Positions 44,521 through 56,208 of a stretch of DNA of 64,000 nucleotides are shown in pieces. The stretch spans positions 744,001 to 808,000 of the forward strand of contig OZ021723.1 in assembly GCA_963978545.1 (NCBI GenBank). Direction: 5' to 3'. Position 1 is the stretch's first letter, and every line of letters begins with the position of its first letter. This DNA is from Linyphia triangularis. Lineage: Eukaryota; Arthropoda; Arachnida; Araneae; Linyphiidae. The translations under genes and the position numbers were made by a program. The notes under the pieces were generated by a model. That model was not told the DNA's origin. It saw nothing but the letters and a program-made list of their open reading frames with translations, and made no database searches.

Positions 44521-45448
44521 CTCAACTCCGAAAATCCTAGAAAAAATCGACAAAGTCTATTGTACGCCTCGTGTCAATAATTTTCAGAAATTGTGCCAAG
44601 TAAATTTAGTTGAATAGTATTTTTATAAGTATTCTATTATCAATCCAAACAAGGGAATACAATTTAAATAAAGCATGGTAAATAATAATGTTTTCCATAA
44701 AAATAAATATTGCAGTCATCTTTATTCCACATAAGTTATATTAGTAGTTAATGATGAGGATTTTGAAACGTATGTTTGTGTAATTTTCATTTGGGCAAAG
44801 TTTTGAAAAGTAACAATTTCCTAAAAGTATACATTTAAGTTAACATGTGCTAATAACAATTTGGTGATGTCCCTGTATTCTATGCACTAAAATCAGGAAA
44901 TGTCATTGATATTTTTTAAAACCAACGTTTTTTAAGTTAGAAACAAAATAATAAACTGTTAAGTTAACAACAGGCTTTTACTAATACCTATATGCTTTGG
45001 TGGAAGCATTCAGCAAAATAATACAAGTTAACAGAAAAATTTAGTCCTTAAAATATAAAGAATAACAAATGGAGATCACTTACCTAGTTTTTTATCTTCG
45101 GACTTTTTTCAGCAGATGATTGAAATGTCTTTTAAAGTAGTAAAAGAATTGAATGCAAAGAAATTCACCTTTCAGTAGCGATAGCGAACTGCAAAGCAAT
45201 GAAATGAATGTTTGTTTGGAGCTCCAACAGTTATTGCATGGGCCCCATCTCGTGACGTCACACAGGAAAATAAGACGATGGCTCAGGCCTGTTTACTTAT
45301 AGAAATGGCCTTGGGTTAATTCAATAAGGTAGATAAAAAAACACGTGGACGGTCCCTAAGACTGATTCCCCGTGACAGCGATAACGTTGGTTTTTGTCGC
45401 TGTTGGCTTTTGTCGCGACACCGGGGCCACTTGCGAAGGGGCACCCCT
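44521..45448. other. Unassigned; possible minus-strand donor
   Basis: Mostly AT-rich. On the minus strand a consensus donor AG-GTAAGTGATC lies at about 45,073-45,086, after a moderately CG-containing stretch (45,100-45,290) that could be a 5' exon. Nothing confirms it. Confidence 0.2.
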
Positions 45449-45816
45449 GGGTGCCCTTGGCGCAGTATGGCCCACATGTTGCCCTTGCGCCGTTTAAAGC
45501 TGAAGACATACAGGAACGGTCCGGGCACGGCGCGGTTACAAGTCCCCTTTTGATAAATGTCGAAGGGGGAGATAATACACAGAAATCTTAAGGAGTGTGG
45601 GATTCGTAAGGGGGAGGAGTACCTGTCCCAATTAAGGTGACAGTTTTTTCTAACCCCTTACAAATTCCACCCTCCTTAAGATTTCAGTGCATTTCTCCCC
45701 TTTCGACATTCATCAAAAGGGGCTTGTAACCGAGCCGTGCCCGGACCGTTCCTGTGTGTCTTCAGCTTTAAACGGCTCAAGGGCAACATGTGGGCCATAC
45801 TGCACCAAGGGCACCC
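45449..45816. repeat. GC-richer foldback element
   Basis: The left arm starts GGGTGCCCTTGGCGCAGTAT and the right arm ends ATACTGCACCAAGGGCACCC. Arms of about 165 bp (45,449-45,613 and 45,649-45,816) match closely around an about 35-bp loop. The arms are much richer in GC than the surroundings. Non-coding; the overlapping opposite frames at 45,321-45,591 follow from the symmetry. Confidence 0.8.
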
Positions 45817-45824
45817 AGTGGGAG

Positions 45825-45932
45825 GGCTATCGTTGCACCTGACTTAGGACAACCATGTCTTACCCCGGATTCGAACCGAGACACACCAGTGTGGTAGTCT
45901 GATGCGCTAACTACTATACGGAAAGGGCAACT
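45825..45932 (-). mobile_element. tRNA-like SINE, second family
   Basis: The minus strand reads an A-box-like TAGTAGTTAGCGCATCAG, then TGTCTCGGTTCGAATCC (B box) and 'ggggtaagacatggttgtcc'. It starts like a tRNA (gcccttt), but the acceptor stem does not close, so it is a tRNA-derived repeat, not a working tRNA. It abuts the foldback at 45,449-45,816. Confidence 0.6.
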
Positions 45933-46030
45933 TTTGTTTTAATACTATGCAAATTTAAAGTATTTTTTATATTACATAAAATGATAAAAAAAATTGGCAA
46001 AAATAAATAAATAAAAGGTTTTCGACAAAG

Positions 46031-46199
46031 AACCTATTGAAAAACTCCATTGCGCATGAATTCAATAAAGGAATTAAAAGTATCATTTGGATCTTCACTG
46101 ACATACGAATCGGCGATTTGAGAGTTACCATCCATCAAATAGATTATCTTCTTATTCATTAACATAGCTTCGATTCTGTTTTCAGCGGTTGGTGTTTAT
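46031..46199 (-). other. Candidate 3'-terminal exon
   Basis: On the minus strand 'accaaccgctgaaaacag' precedes an open segment reading RIEAMLMNKKIIYLMDGN, then SYVSEDPNDTFNSFIEF and a stop at 46,031-46,033. Codon content looks protein-like. No family recognised. No matching upstream exon was identified. Confidence 0.28.
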
Positions 46200-46383
46200 T
46201 TTTATTTTAAATAATAAAAACATCCCCAACAGAAAAATGTGCAGCAAAGTGCCCTATTCTAAATCGAAAAGTGCCTCGTTTTTCCAGCGACTACAATAAT
46301 CTAGACTATTTAGCGGGAGCCATTCCCGCTACTGGTTTTGTTTGTGTCGTCCATCGGATGGAGATAATCTTCAGTGGTGATAA

Positions 46384-46632
46384 TTAACCTATTTTCAAAG
46401 TCACCCAATCTAGCTGAAACTTTTGGTCGATAGACTCGTTGTCATTGATAATCCGTTCCGTCAAGTTTTGGGAGCATTTGACCTCTCGCTGCCTAAAACA
46501 CTTCCCGTGAGACATTTCTGAGCTACGAAAAGAGTGCGCAAAGTGCTGTAAAAAATGCTTGCATATTTTGCAGAAATGTGGAAATCTAACTCTATCTGTT
46601 AACCCAGATTTAAATAAACAATTAAGCAACAC
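46384..46632 (-). other. Unrecognised 82-codon frame
   Basis: An open minus-strand frame with a Cys/His-rich part (HFCKICKHFLQHFAH). This does not fit a zinc-finger pattern well. It could be an exon upstream of 46,031-46,199 or chance. Confidence 0.18.
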
Positions 46633-46700
46633 GGAAAAGATAAAATGGAACCATGAACGGGGAAAGAATGGGTTGCCTATTTAAATAAACGGCAAAAATG

Positions 46701-46772
46701 CATCCCCGCGGAAATCGCGGGATGTGCAAATTTTGCTACTTCTTCGTTGCCCGCGGAAACCGCGGGATGTGC
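46701..46772. repeat. Two CG-rich hairpins in direct repeat
   Basis: CCGCGGAAATCGCGGGATG (46,706-) and CCCGCGGAAACCGCGGGATG (46,750-) each fold into a 5-7-bp CG stem with a 3-5-nt loop, followed by the same ATGTGCA. They stand out in AT-rich DNA, about 45 bp apart, just left of the Copia derivative. Function unknown. Confidence 0.6.
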
Positions 46773-46855
46773 ATCGAGAAGGTAAAAAGATTCATGCGTC
46801 AAGGAGTAAATATCCAACGCAATGGACAATTCAAACATTTTCTATTTTTATTTGA

Positions 46856-47258
46856 TGTGGTTCGTTGAGGGCTTTAAAATTTCTCAACAAAATGCACAGT
46901 GAAATGACTTTGGATGGAAAAGACTTAGAGACGTTATTTAAAAATACTATGTAAAATTTATTTACAGTAAAAGAAAAATAACTCGCAATTAAATAATCAT
47001 TCTAACACACTTGTGCGACCCGCACACGAGATCGAGCTACTTCAGGCCGACAAGGCAAGGCCATCAGTACTCGATCCATACAGTATATAAATACTTGAAA
47101 CAACCGTCACATGACGGTCACAAAAATTAGCATACAAATATTAGATCCCCCTACCACACCAGTTTCAATACCTCAAAATACAACTCGGATCAAATCAAGT
47201 CAAGTCACAAACTTACAAAGTGAGTGAAGTGAATTCATCCGATCCGATTTATTGATAT
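46856..47258 (-). mobile_element. 3' LTR of the Copia derivative
   Basis: Direct repeat of 54,386-54,795, starting TGTGGTTCGTTGAGGGC on the plus strand. It differs from its partner by a number of substitutions and a 5-bp length change ('ggcaaggccatc' against 'ggcaaggccaggccatc'), so the insertion is not young. The gag orientation makes this the 3' LTR. Confidence 0.8.
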
Positions 47259-50200
47259 CTTTGAGACATAGCTATGACCCCCTTTATCTATTACACTGCC
47301 TGATATTAGATTTTGCCGTAATTTAGGAGAAAAAAGTACTTTAGTGAGTAAAATGTCCTCCAACTCACCACCTACGTTGAATTGGAGCGAGACCTCCCCG
47401 GTTCCTTCTACTGGACACGCGACTCCACCAATGGCCACTGTGACATCAGTATTCTTGAGGGGCTTGAAGTTGTCCATTAGGCTCCGGTCACAGCAAAAGT
47501 GAGAAATTGTTGCGGTGTCAAATACCCAATAGGTTTTATCTGCTCGTGGAGAACCGCTTGCGTTGGCTTCTACAATAAGACTAGTCTGTTGTCTTCTTGA
47601 CTCAGGTCTTGTCATCTTCTGGGCTTGCCGTCGATTACGGGTTCTTGACCTATTATTATCTTGGTTTCTTGTCTTGCTCCCATTTTCCTTTTTATTTGAT
47701 GACTGGGACGATCTCTGTTTACTACTTGCATGACAGGCCGATACCTCCTGGTATTTGCTGCACTGCTTCAGCCTCTCCTCCTCAGCTAAAAGTTCCGTCA
47801 CCACTTTATCGGCTTTAAACTGGTCATCTTCCCACCTGTAGATAGACTGTACTATACCGTTGAACTCGTGGGGTAAGTAACGGATCATTTGGAAGGCGTT
47901 AGGGATGGGAAACAAAAGAACAGTCTGCTATTTTGAGCCTGTTCCTTAAAAAGAGCCGGAACACCCTGTTCTCTGATCACACCAAAACCCTGTTCTTTAA
48001 TATTCTTCGACTATACTTTTCCCACTCGGAGGAAGGTGCTTAGTCACAAAGTCCTTCCTTTCCACCCTCTGCTCGGGGGTTCAACCAACCAACCATTTTC
48101 CACTCTGATTCTATGCGTCACACCTCTGACGTTACACTTGAGGAAGTAGGTTTTGTTTCCCCCTCCCACTCCTCACACACGTATCCATGTTGTGTGTTCT
48201 CCTAACAGCAGGGCTGTGTTGCGCAGGCGCAGAGTAGATGGCAGGTTTGTTTCAAAGAGCCAGTTCTTTTCAACCAGCTCTGTTCAGAACAGATTAGTTG
48301 AGTAGCTCTTTCCGAACGGCTCAGTTTGAACTGTTCCTTAAAGAGTAGTTCATTTTGAGCTAATCCCGCTCACTTGCTCCCGCTCTGTGTCGGAGCGGGA
48401 TCTATGGGAAAGAACCAGTTCCTTTTTTCTCGAATATACTGTTGCTTTCAAATGAAAGTGGAAGCTATCGTAAGTAATTTTGGACAATGTTCGTGCCGGG
48501 GGGGGGGGGGGATCTTTTAAATTAATTTCAGCAGATATAATGCTTATATGTTTTTGTTTGTTTTTTATTTTATTTTGAGTATAAATAAGAATAATAAGGA
48601 AATTATTTGATTTCTCGTTCTATATTCAAACTTTCAATGCATTGGAATGAAACCGAGTTTTTCTTATATTATGATGTGTTTGTTACAAGTGTGTTTTTAA
48701 ATTAGGCTAACTTAATTTTTGGTAAATTTGGAAAAAGGAAACATAATTTATGATAACACAACGTTGTGGAATTTTTATTTTCCAAAAATATATATATATT
48801 TTTTTTAAATTTATTAGGTCAATGTTTCATTGGTCCGGTAAATCCCATCCGCTAAATAAAAAGTTCGAGCTGTTCTGTATTTACTCATATGTATATATAC
48901 ATAGGGTAATGAAAGTATATAGTATTCGGTCAAAAAAAAAACTATTTTTTTTTTTTTTTGCATTTCTCCACGTTTTGAAACATCCTGATTTCAAAAAAGT
49001 TATCTAGAAAAAATGTCTGTATGTGTGTGGGCGTGCGTGTCTGTGGTCAGCATAACTCCCGAACAAATTGACCTACTATGTTCAAATTTGGTATGCGAGT
49101 TGCTGGTGGCCATGGGACCTACCATTAAGGTTTTCGTCAAAATCGCGTATGCTCATAAGGTAGCTGCCATTAAAAAAATCATAAGGAAAGTATATCGCCA
49201 AAATCACCATTTTGGCGAAGTTTTTTTTGTTTCTTTTTCTTCTTCTTCCCCCTCAGTTTCGCTTATAATAAAGGATAATATAAGGATTATCGGAAAGTAT
49301 ATCGCCAAAATCACCATTTTGGCGAAGTTTTTTTTGTTTCTTTTTCTTCTTCTTCCCCCTCAGTTTCGCTTATAATAAAGGATAATATAAGGATTATCGG
49401 AAAGTATATCGCCAAAATCACCATTTTGGCGAAGATTTTTTTTTTCTTTTTAGACCCACACAAGAAGTATCGCCAAACTGACCATTTATTCTAAATGAAG
49501 GATATAAACGGTAAATGGCACAAATCCACGACAGTATTATAGTGTAATTGAAAGTTGTGTGATGTTCCACACCCCTAGTTTTAATTTTACCTCGATTTAA
49601 ATTGAAATTGTGAGATTTTTTTAATTACATGTGTATGTCACAAATAAAAGTTCATTTTGAAACAATTGCAAAAATAAATTTGCGGAGTTTGTAATAAATT
49701 TGTAAAGAACATGTTCTTTCATAGAATCCTCGGCATATGAGGACTTACAAACAGTTCGACTTTCTTTACTTACGTAATATACGCAAAGTATAATAGGTCT
49801 TCAGTACATCCTTTTTATTCTCGTAGCTCTCAAATGAAATGACTTAATGATCGTTTTAAAACTCAATTAAAGAACTCGGTGGATTGTAAAATCTCGATTT
49901 ATTAAATAAATGCGGTTCCACAAAATGACCGCTTAGCGAATTCTTCTCGTATCGAACCAAACGACTATCTCAAACAAAAAACTACATCATAAATCTACAT
50001 ATTGCACATGAACACAAGATATTTCATTATCTCTTTTCGAATTATAAAAAAAGGGGATAATCCCTTTTTGAAAAGACCTTGGAGGAATTATGGAACAGGG
50101 CCCCCACATTGGCGAGATATAGCGCAAGCTGCGGAATTTAGAATAAATCGAAACGGCGACAACAATAGGAATACATAATTGAAAATGCCGAATTCTGCAA

Positions 50201-53200
50201 ATTCAGTACTTTCTGTTATGAATTCTGCATATTCGGTTTTGCAATTGTGTATTTAACAAATTCATTATTTTATTTTTGTCTAAACCAACCCTGCTGGATC
50301 ATAAGCCTCTTGTTGTGCTTCAAATTAGTCTTAATATAGGTAAGAAAGGAAGTGTAGTATTTTGTTTAAGGCAATTCCAAAGGTTGCTTATCATATTCTA
50401 AAGGTGCTAGGTTCGAATCCTTGACAGGCTGAGTCGTTCGTTGTGTTTCGAAATCCACTGTAATGAAGGTTGTATTTTTTTATACAGTGTGCAATAAAAC
50501 TAGTGAGTCCAATAATTGCGTCTATTGTGAAATATTATTTTGGTAAAAGGAACTCGGCTGTCACTAACATTTTTGTTTCAAGTTAATCTTTTCTACACTA
50601 CATTATCACCGTGAGAATCTTTCACAAATTACTCATCCTCTATCGCCCCATCGGGCCAATGTAATTTCTACTATCCAGAAACGAGTAGATACGACAGTGA
50701 TTGTAACAAATTATCTCTCACTAATTGTTAAGTTTTTTTTTTTCCCTCCAGTATAATAAGTGTTCTATAGAGAGAGATAGTTATAATACTATAAGAATTT
50801 TGTCTTCAGAAACGAGTATGTTCAAAAATAATTTAAATTTTTGAGTTACTTATATAAAGTTATAACTTTCTAGAAATTAAAAAAGAAAAACTAAAATGTT
50901 GTTCAAATGGCGCCGATTGAATACTTGTTTTTAGCATAGTTTACCATTGAATTGAAAACTAGGGGTGTGGAACATCGCACAACTTTCAATTACATACTGA
51001 CGTGGATTTGTGTCATTTACCGTTTTTATATATTATCCTTTATTATAAGTGAAACAGAAGGGAGAAGAAAAAACGATCGTTGATGAGGTATACTCAAGGA
51101 AAGAGAACTTTTGTTGAAGGCATTCGTTTTTCAACTTTTTACGCCATTAAAGTATTTTTATGGGAATTTCGGAGGTGGGTATATCTAGAAAACCTTAAGA
51201 GGCATTTCCACAGTGATTTTGATGAGAATTATTAGAGCCGGTTTTTTAGCAATAATTGAAAAATATGATTTTTTCAATGGCAGTTACCTTGTGCGCATGC
51301 GCGATTTTGACGAAAACCTAAATGGCACCCATGGTCACCACATACCCACATACTAAATTTGAACATCGTTGGTCAACTTTTTTGGGAGTTATGCTGACCA
51401 CAAACAGATATTTTTTCTAGATAACTTTTTTGAAAGCCAGATGTTTCAAAACGTGGAGAAGTTTTAAAACAAAATCAATTTTTAATGACCGAATGCTATA
51501 CTTTCATTATCCTATGTATACATATGGGTAATTCAAGCGTTTATCCAGAAGGGATACGGGGATATATCCCTTTCCGAAATTTTTAGGTTTGCCGTTAAAA
51601 CACAAAAATCAATTGATATTTTGTTTAAAATATTAAATTTATTTAAAACTAGCTGAATACCCATGCTTCGCTACGAAATTTTCACATGTGCAATATTTCA
51701 GCTAGCTGTGAGGCCTTGCGTTGCGGAAATCTGTCATTCGTGTATAGGACACAGTTTTTGGCGCTTCGCTCGTAGGAAGGTTCATCGCTACGCAAAATCA
51801 AGCTCGCTTCGTTCGCTGAAAAGTTCATTGACGCATAAACACGGGTTTACTTCACCCGTTGAAAGGTTCATAGCAATGCAAGCATAGGTTCGTTTCGCTG
51901 GCTGAAAGGTTCATTGCTGAGTAAGCATAAGCTCACTTCACTCACTAAAATCTAATTGCTACGTAAAGCCTTAATATTGGAAGCCTCTCCTTTGTCGGAA
52001 AAAAAAATGTCCCTTTAATAAAATAATACAACACCCCTTTAAGATTATTTTAACATGTGTTTGTGGAAAGCAGAATTAGAGGCCAAAACTACTTATATTG
52101 AAACTTTCAGAGCTCTATGCCTATTCGAAGTCGCTTTTTGTGAAAAAATTAATTAAAAAACAAATTAAAATTTTAACATTCTTTTTGTCAGTCCAATTTT
52201 AAAGCCAAAACTACTTGTGTTGAAAATTTCAGAAATGTAGCTCTGTTTGAAAATGTTTTGTAAAATATATATTAATTATTCAAAAAATTAATTAAAAAGA
52301 AACTGAATAAAAGTTTAAAATTCTGTTTTTTAAAAATCCAATAGAAGGCCACAACTATATTTATGTTGAAAATTTGAAAGCTGTAGTCCTATTTGAAATA
52401 ATTAATTAATAACGAACTAAACAAAAATTTAAAATTCTGTTTTTCTAAAATCCAATTAGAAGGTCTAAACTACTTACGTTGAAAATTTTAGAGCTGTAGC
52501 CCTATTAGAAATCGTTTTGTAAAATATTAATTAATTAAAAAAAAACTAAATAAAAATTTAAAACTCTTTTTTCAAAAGTCCAATTAGAAGGCCAAAACTG
52601 CTTATGTTGAAAATTTCAGAGCTGAAGCCGCATTAGTAATCGTTTTGTAAAATGTTTATTAATTAATTAAAAAAATTAATTAAAAAAGAACAAAATAAAA
52701 ATTTAAAATTCTGTTTTTTAAAAGTCCAATTAAAAGGCAAAAACTATTTATGTTGAAAATATCAGAGCTGTATCTATTTGATATCACTTTGTAAAAAAAA
52801 AAATTAATTAAAAAAGAACTAATTAAAATGTTAACATTCTCTTTGACATATATGTACAATTAGAAGGCCAAAACTTTTTATGCTGAAAATTTCAGAGCTA
52901 TATTCCTATTTTAAGTAGGTTTCTGTAGATCCACCGACAGACAGACAGACACACAGCTTAATTTATTATTATAGATGTTTTTGAATGTCTAAGGATACAA
53001 AAAAAAAAAACTATTATCTTGATTACTTAATACATGCGGCATTGATAAAGAGGATTGTATGATTTATTGACATGATTTCATATCCTTTCCAGAATTTTTT
53101 TTTCAGGCTACGTCCTTGGGGTAAATGAAAGTAAAAATAATAATAATTTCTCGTTTGTCGGAAAAAAATTATACAAAATTCAATATCGTTTGTGATTTTG

Positions 53201-54253
53201 TATACCTCCATTAATTTCTAATTTAGAGTTCTAATTCATTTATTCATCTCTTTTAATAAATTGTATACTAAAATGCAATAATATTTATTTGTATTTGTCC
53301 ATTGAGGTTTTGAACATTCTTTGAGTCCCATTGTTTTGGAAACTTTAGATATTAAAAACTCCATTCATTTAAAATTCCTACCTTATAAATGCTAATATTC
53401 AGCCTAAAATTATATGTAGAGCTTAAAATTTAAGGCGTGTGACTGTCACAATCATATTTTCGAAAATATAAAAAAGTCTCTTTTAATTTGTATTTGTTAT
53501 TCTGACCCAGTCATTTGAAAACCACACAAAAACTTAGTAATTTTCCTCTCATTCTCTAAAACGCCACGTCATCAGAGCAGAGCAATGTGGAGAAAGATTC
53601 GTCCTTGACCCTAGTGACCTACCCCAGAGACCGACCGAAGATGCACTCAAGGGCTACGATTTCGGAAATTGAAAAAAAAAAGAACTAGTTCTTTAAAAGA
53701 ACGGGTTAATGAGTAGTTCATTTTAAAAGAACGGGAGCAGAGAACACCTGTTCAGTAAAAAGAACGTAAATATCACATCTCTAGAAGGCGTGATACCAGT
53801 CATCGATGGGTTTACCGGCATCCGCCAACTGCGACACAATTTTCTTGAGACGGGTTGAATAAATGCCAATATCTTCATCTGGAAAAATTCTGCAGGAGAA
53901 AAAATCATCCGTAAGACCAATAAGTCGGGCTCTTGAGTCTGGTCTAAAGTGGTCGTCGAGTAATTTCCAAGCCTTGACTGGGTCGTCTATTTCTGATATT
54001 AAAGGCCGAAATTCCTTCTCTATACTTAGGTAAATAGTACTATAGGCTCTGTCCCTTCTTAGGTTGAAATCACGAACTATTTTTTCGTAGGCCCGGTCAT
54101 CGGGTTGGGGTCCACCCGGCCTTTTCCAACTGGATGAAGTTCTTTGCCTTCAACTATTTGCCATGACCCTTTTTCCATTAGCAAAACTTTAACGTTGTCA
54201 CGCCACGTGTTATAGTTGCCGGCATGAAGTTTTTCGATTATTTGGTGATCCAT
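47235..54253 (-). pseudogene. Copia-derived gag-protease, split by a hAT element
   Basis: On the minus strand gag starts at 54,253 (MDHQIIEKLHAGNYNTW), shifts frame near 54,112, and continues with DPVKAWKLLDDHF (a UBN2-type gag domain) to DDWYHAF at 53,784. The remaining part begins at 47,915 (MIRYLPHEFNGIV) and ends at 47,235. Between them lies the 5.9-kb hAT (47,900-53,783); the frame is continuous once one 8-bp duplication is discounted. The C-terminal part is a Copia protease with DTATISHFC where DTGATSHFC-like is usual, so the active site is altered. No CCHC knuckle, integrase or RT: the frame stops at the 3' LTR. Confidence 0.85.
47900..53783. mobile_element. 5.9-kb hAT-like element, copy 2
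   Basis: Same ends and interior as 32,078-37,966, but flanked by GAAGGCGT on both sides (47,892-47,899; 53,784-53,791). I noticed only scattered single-base changes (for example at 34,097 against 49,918), plus the shorter G run. The different, exact target duplications prove separate insertions. It disrupts the Copia gag. Nested foldback arms lie at 48,886-49,577 and 50,961-51,521, and tandem repeats at 51,648-52,976. Confidence 0.88.
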
Positions 54254-54385
54254 GATAGCACCAAGATTATCCAAGATGAGCAAGATAGAAAATAATGAGC
54301 AAAGAATACTTCGAGTTGCCCGCCGTCTCAACACTAGTTAAATTCCAAAAAAATCCTTCGTTTCAAAACTGGCCCATAACCATGA

Positions 54386-54795
54386 TGTGGTTTGTTGAGG
54401 GCTTTAAAATTTCTCAACAAAATGCACAGTGAAATGACTTTGGATGGAAAAGACTTAGAGACGTTATTTAAAAATACTATTTGAAATTTATTTACATTAA
54501 AAGAAAAATAACTCGCAATTAAATAATCATTCTAACACACCTGTGCGACCCGCACACGAGATCGAGCTACTTCAGGCCGACAAGGCAAGGCCAGGCCATC
54601 AGTACTCGATCCATACAGTATATAATTACTTGAAACAACGGTCACATGACCGGGCAACAAAAATTAGCATACAAATATTAGATCAGCCTACCACACCAGT
54701 TTCAATATCTCAAAATACAACTCGGATCAAATCAAGTCAAGTCACAAACTTACAAAGTGAGTGAAGTGAATTTATCCGATCCGATTTGTTGATAT
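54386..54795 (-). mobile_element. 5' LTR of the Copia derivative
   Basis: Partner of 46,856-47,258. Directly left of it the minus strand reads TGGTTATGGGCCAG (about 54,369-54,383), resembling the half-tRNA-Met primer site used by Copia elements. This fixes the orientation. Confidence 0.8.
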
Positions 54796-55204
54796 GTCGT
54801 AAGAACTTCGGTAAGATACCGGGAAAAATTTAACGTGAGATATAATCGGAACCGCACAAAATCGTAAGTTCATAATTTACATAAAAACCTCCATGCGTTT
54901 CCCAACATTATTCGATTCTAAATGTCTCGAAATGACCATTAACAAAAAAATTTCAATTCTCCACCCTAATTTTATCTTTTTTTAATTTGCATTATAAGTT
55001 TGCCTGTCAGATTTTTGACGACTGTTTTGCTTGTCAGATTTTGAGACTTTCCTTTTTGGAGACTTTATTGTGACGTCACTGTTTCCTAAAGAACTCCATA
55101 GGTCACGTAGCGGTTGCGGCTGTTAAAATGTCATCATGGAAATCTCAAATACTTGCCTTCTCATCATTTCGTTGCGAGATTATTTAAATGATTTTTTTCC
55201 TAAA
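54796..55204. other. Unassigned spacer
   Basis: Contains a CG-bearing patch (55,075-55,125, 'tcacgtagcggttgcggc'), possibly the start region of the THAP remnant. No other signal. Confidence 0.3.
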
Positions 55205-55430
55205 ATGTCTAACATTTTTTACAATAATTGTATCGTGCCAATGTGCAAAAGCATAACGATAACGAGTCCTGACAAAATTTTCATTTACGTACTACAGAAT
55301 GAAAATACTCGTAAAAAGTGGTGCCATGCGATATAAAGAGACAGTGAAAAGAATATGCCGCTGTCGACAAAGACTGTACGTTATGTTTGTGAAGATTATT
55401 TTGAAGCAAGTTACATTTATGATAATTTTT
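55205..55430 (+). pseudogene. THAP-domain remnant
   Basis: The reading starts MSNIFYNNCIVPMCKS, continues KIFIYV...RKKWCHAI, meets a stop at 55,334, and goes on in the same frame as RDSEKN...TVRYVCEDYFE. The CX3-4C...RKKW...VCEDxFE layout is the THAP zinc finger, found in P-element-type transposases and host THAP proteins. In the last block the metal-binding His (VCEDHF) is Tyr, and the stop splits the domain, so it cannot work as such. Which parent gene it came from is open. Confidence 0.65.
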
Positions 55431-56205
55431 TTTATTAAGAAAATTAAAGAAAGTCTGTCTTTTAAGTTTAAAACAAGCTATACAGTGGCTAAAAAAAATC
55501 TCCGTACGGAAGCTAACGTTACAGACAAATTAGCATAATTTCTAATCTTTTGTTTCATATCTTCAATAACTATTGAAATATTTTAAAGAATCAAATTTAA
55601 CATAAGTTTATAATAAATGTCTGTTTTTACAATACGCAGCAAGTATTTAAATTTAAATATTTAGGAGATGGTGCTAAGTGCTATGCAAAAATAGTTTCCG
55701 TACGCTATATGAACATTAATTTCGTTGTCTTCCACAACAGACTTGCAGTAGATTTTCAAAACAGAAGTGTACACAAATGTCATGAAGACATGATAGCAAC
55801 AATTGTTTAATTTTAGCTTGTAGCTAATTGTCTTAAAATGGAGTTCCTAAATCTGTTCATGAGTTGGCGATTCAGTTATGAAATGATGGATTACATATGA
55901 AAAAAACTGACGAAATATTTAATATATTGAAGTTTATAGTACAATATATTATTGAAAAACACCGTTGAGCTTCAAACTTTAGAGGATAGAGTTCGATTCG
56001 GAAAATTTTTGAAGCTAAAACGCTTGTTTAAAAGAAATATGGTATAGTAAGGTTAGGGATAGTCCGCGAATAAGTGCACCTTAAGTAGCACATGGTTGAA
56101 AAATTGATAAAAACATTGAAGTGACATCTCAAACGATGAGAAATGTTATTAAAACAACGCTTCTGAATGAACTTGCAAACCGTGAGAAGCCTTATATAAG
56201 TACAC
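55431..56205. other. Unassigned, possibly decayed transposase sequence
   Basis: A short segment near 56,100-56,190 reads EVTSQTMRNVIKT, which faintly recalls a mariner/Tc1 helix-turn-helix but is too short to call. Nothing else recognised. Confidence 0.2.
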
Positions 56206-56208
56206 TAG

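Noticed and set aside
45825..45932. A functional tRNA gene on the minus strand
   Set aside because: A and B boxes are present, but the acceptor stem does not pair and the anticodon arm is irregular; it fits a tRNA-derived SINE.
32078..53783. A segmental duplication of about 5.9 kb
   Set aside because: Similarity stops exactly at TIR-like ends and each copy has its own 8-bp target duplication.
56100..56190. mariner/Tc1 transposase fragment
   Set aside because: Only about a dozen residues look similar, without the catalytic region or inverted ends.
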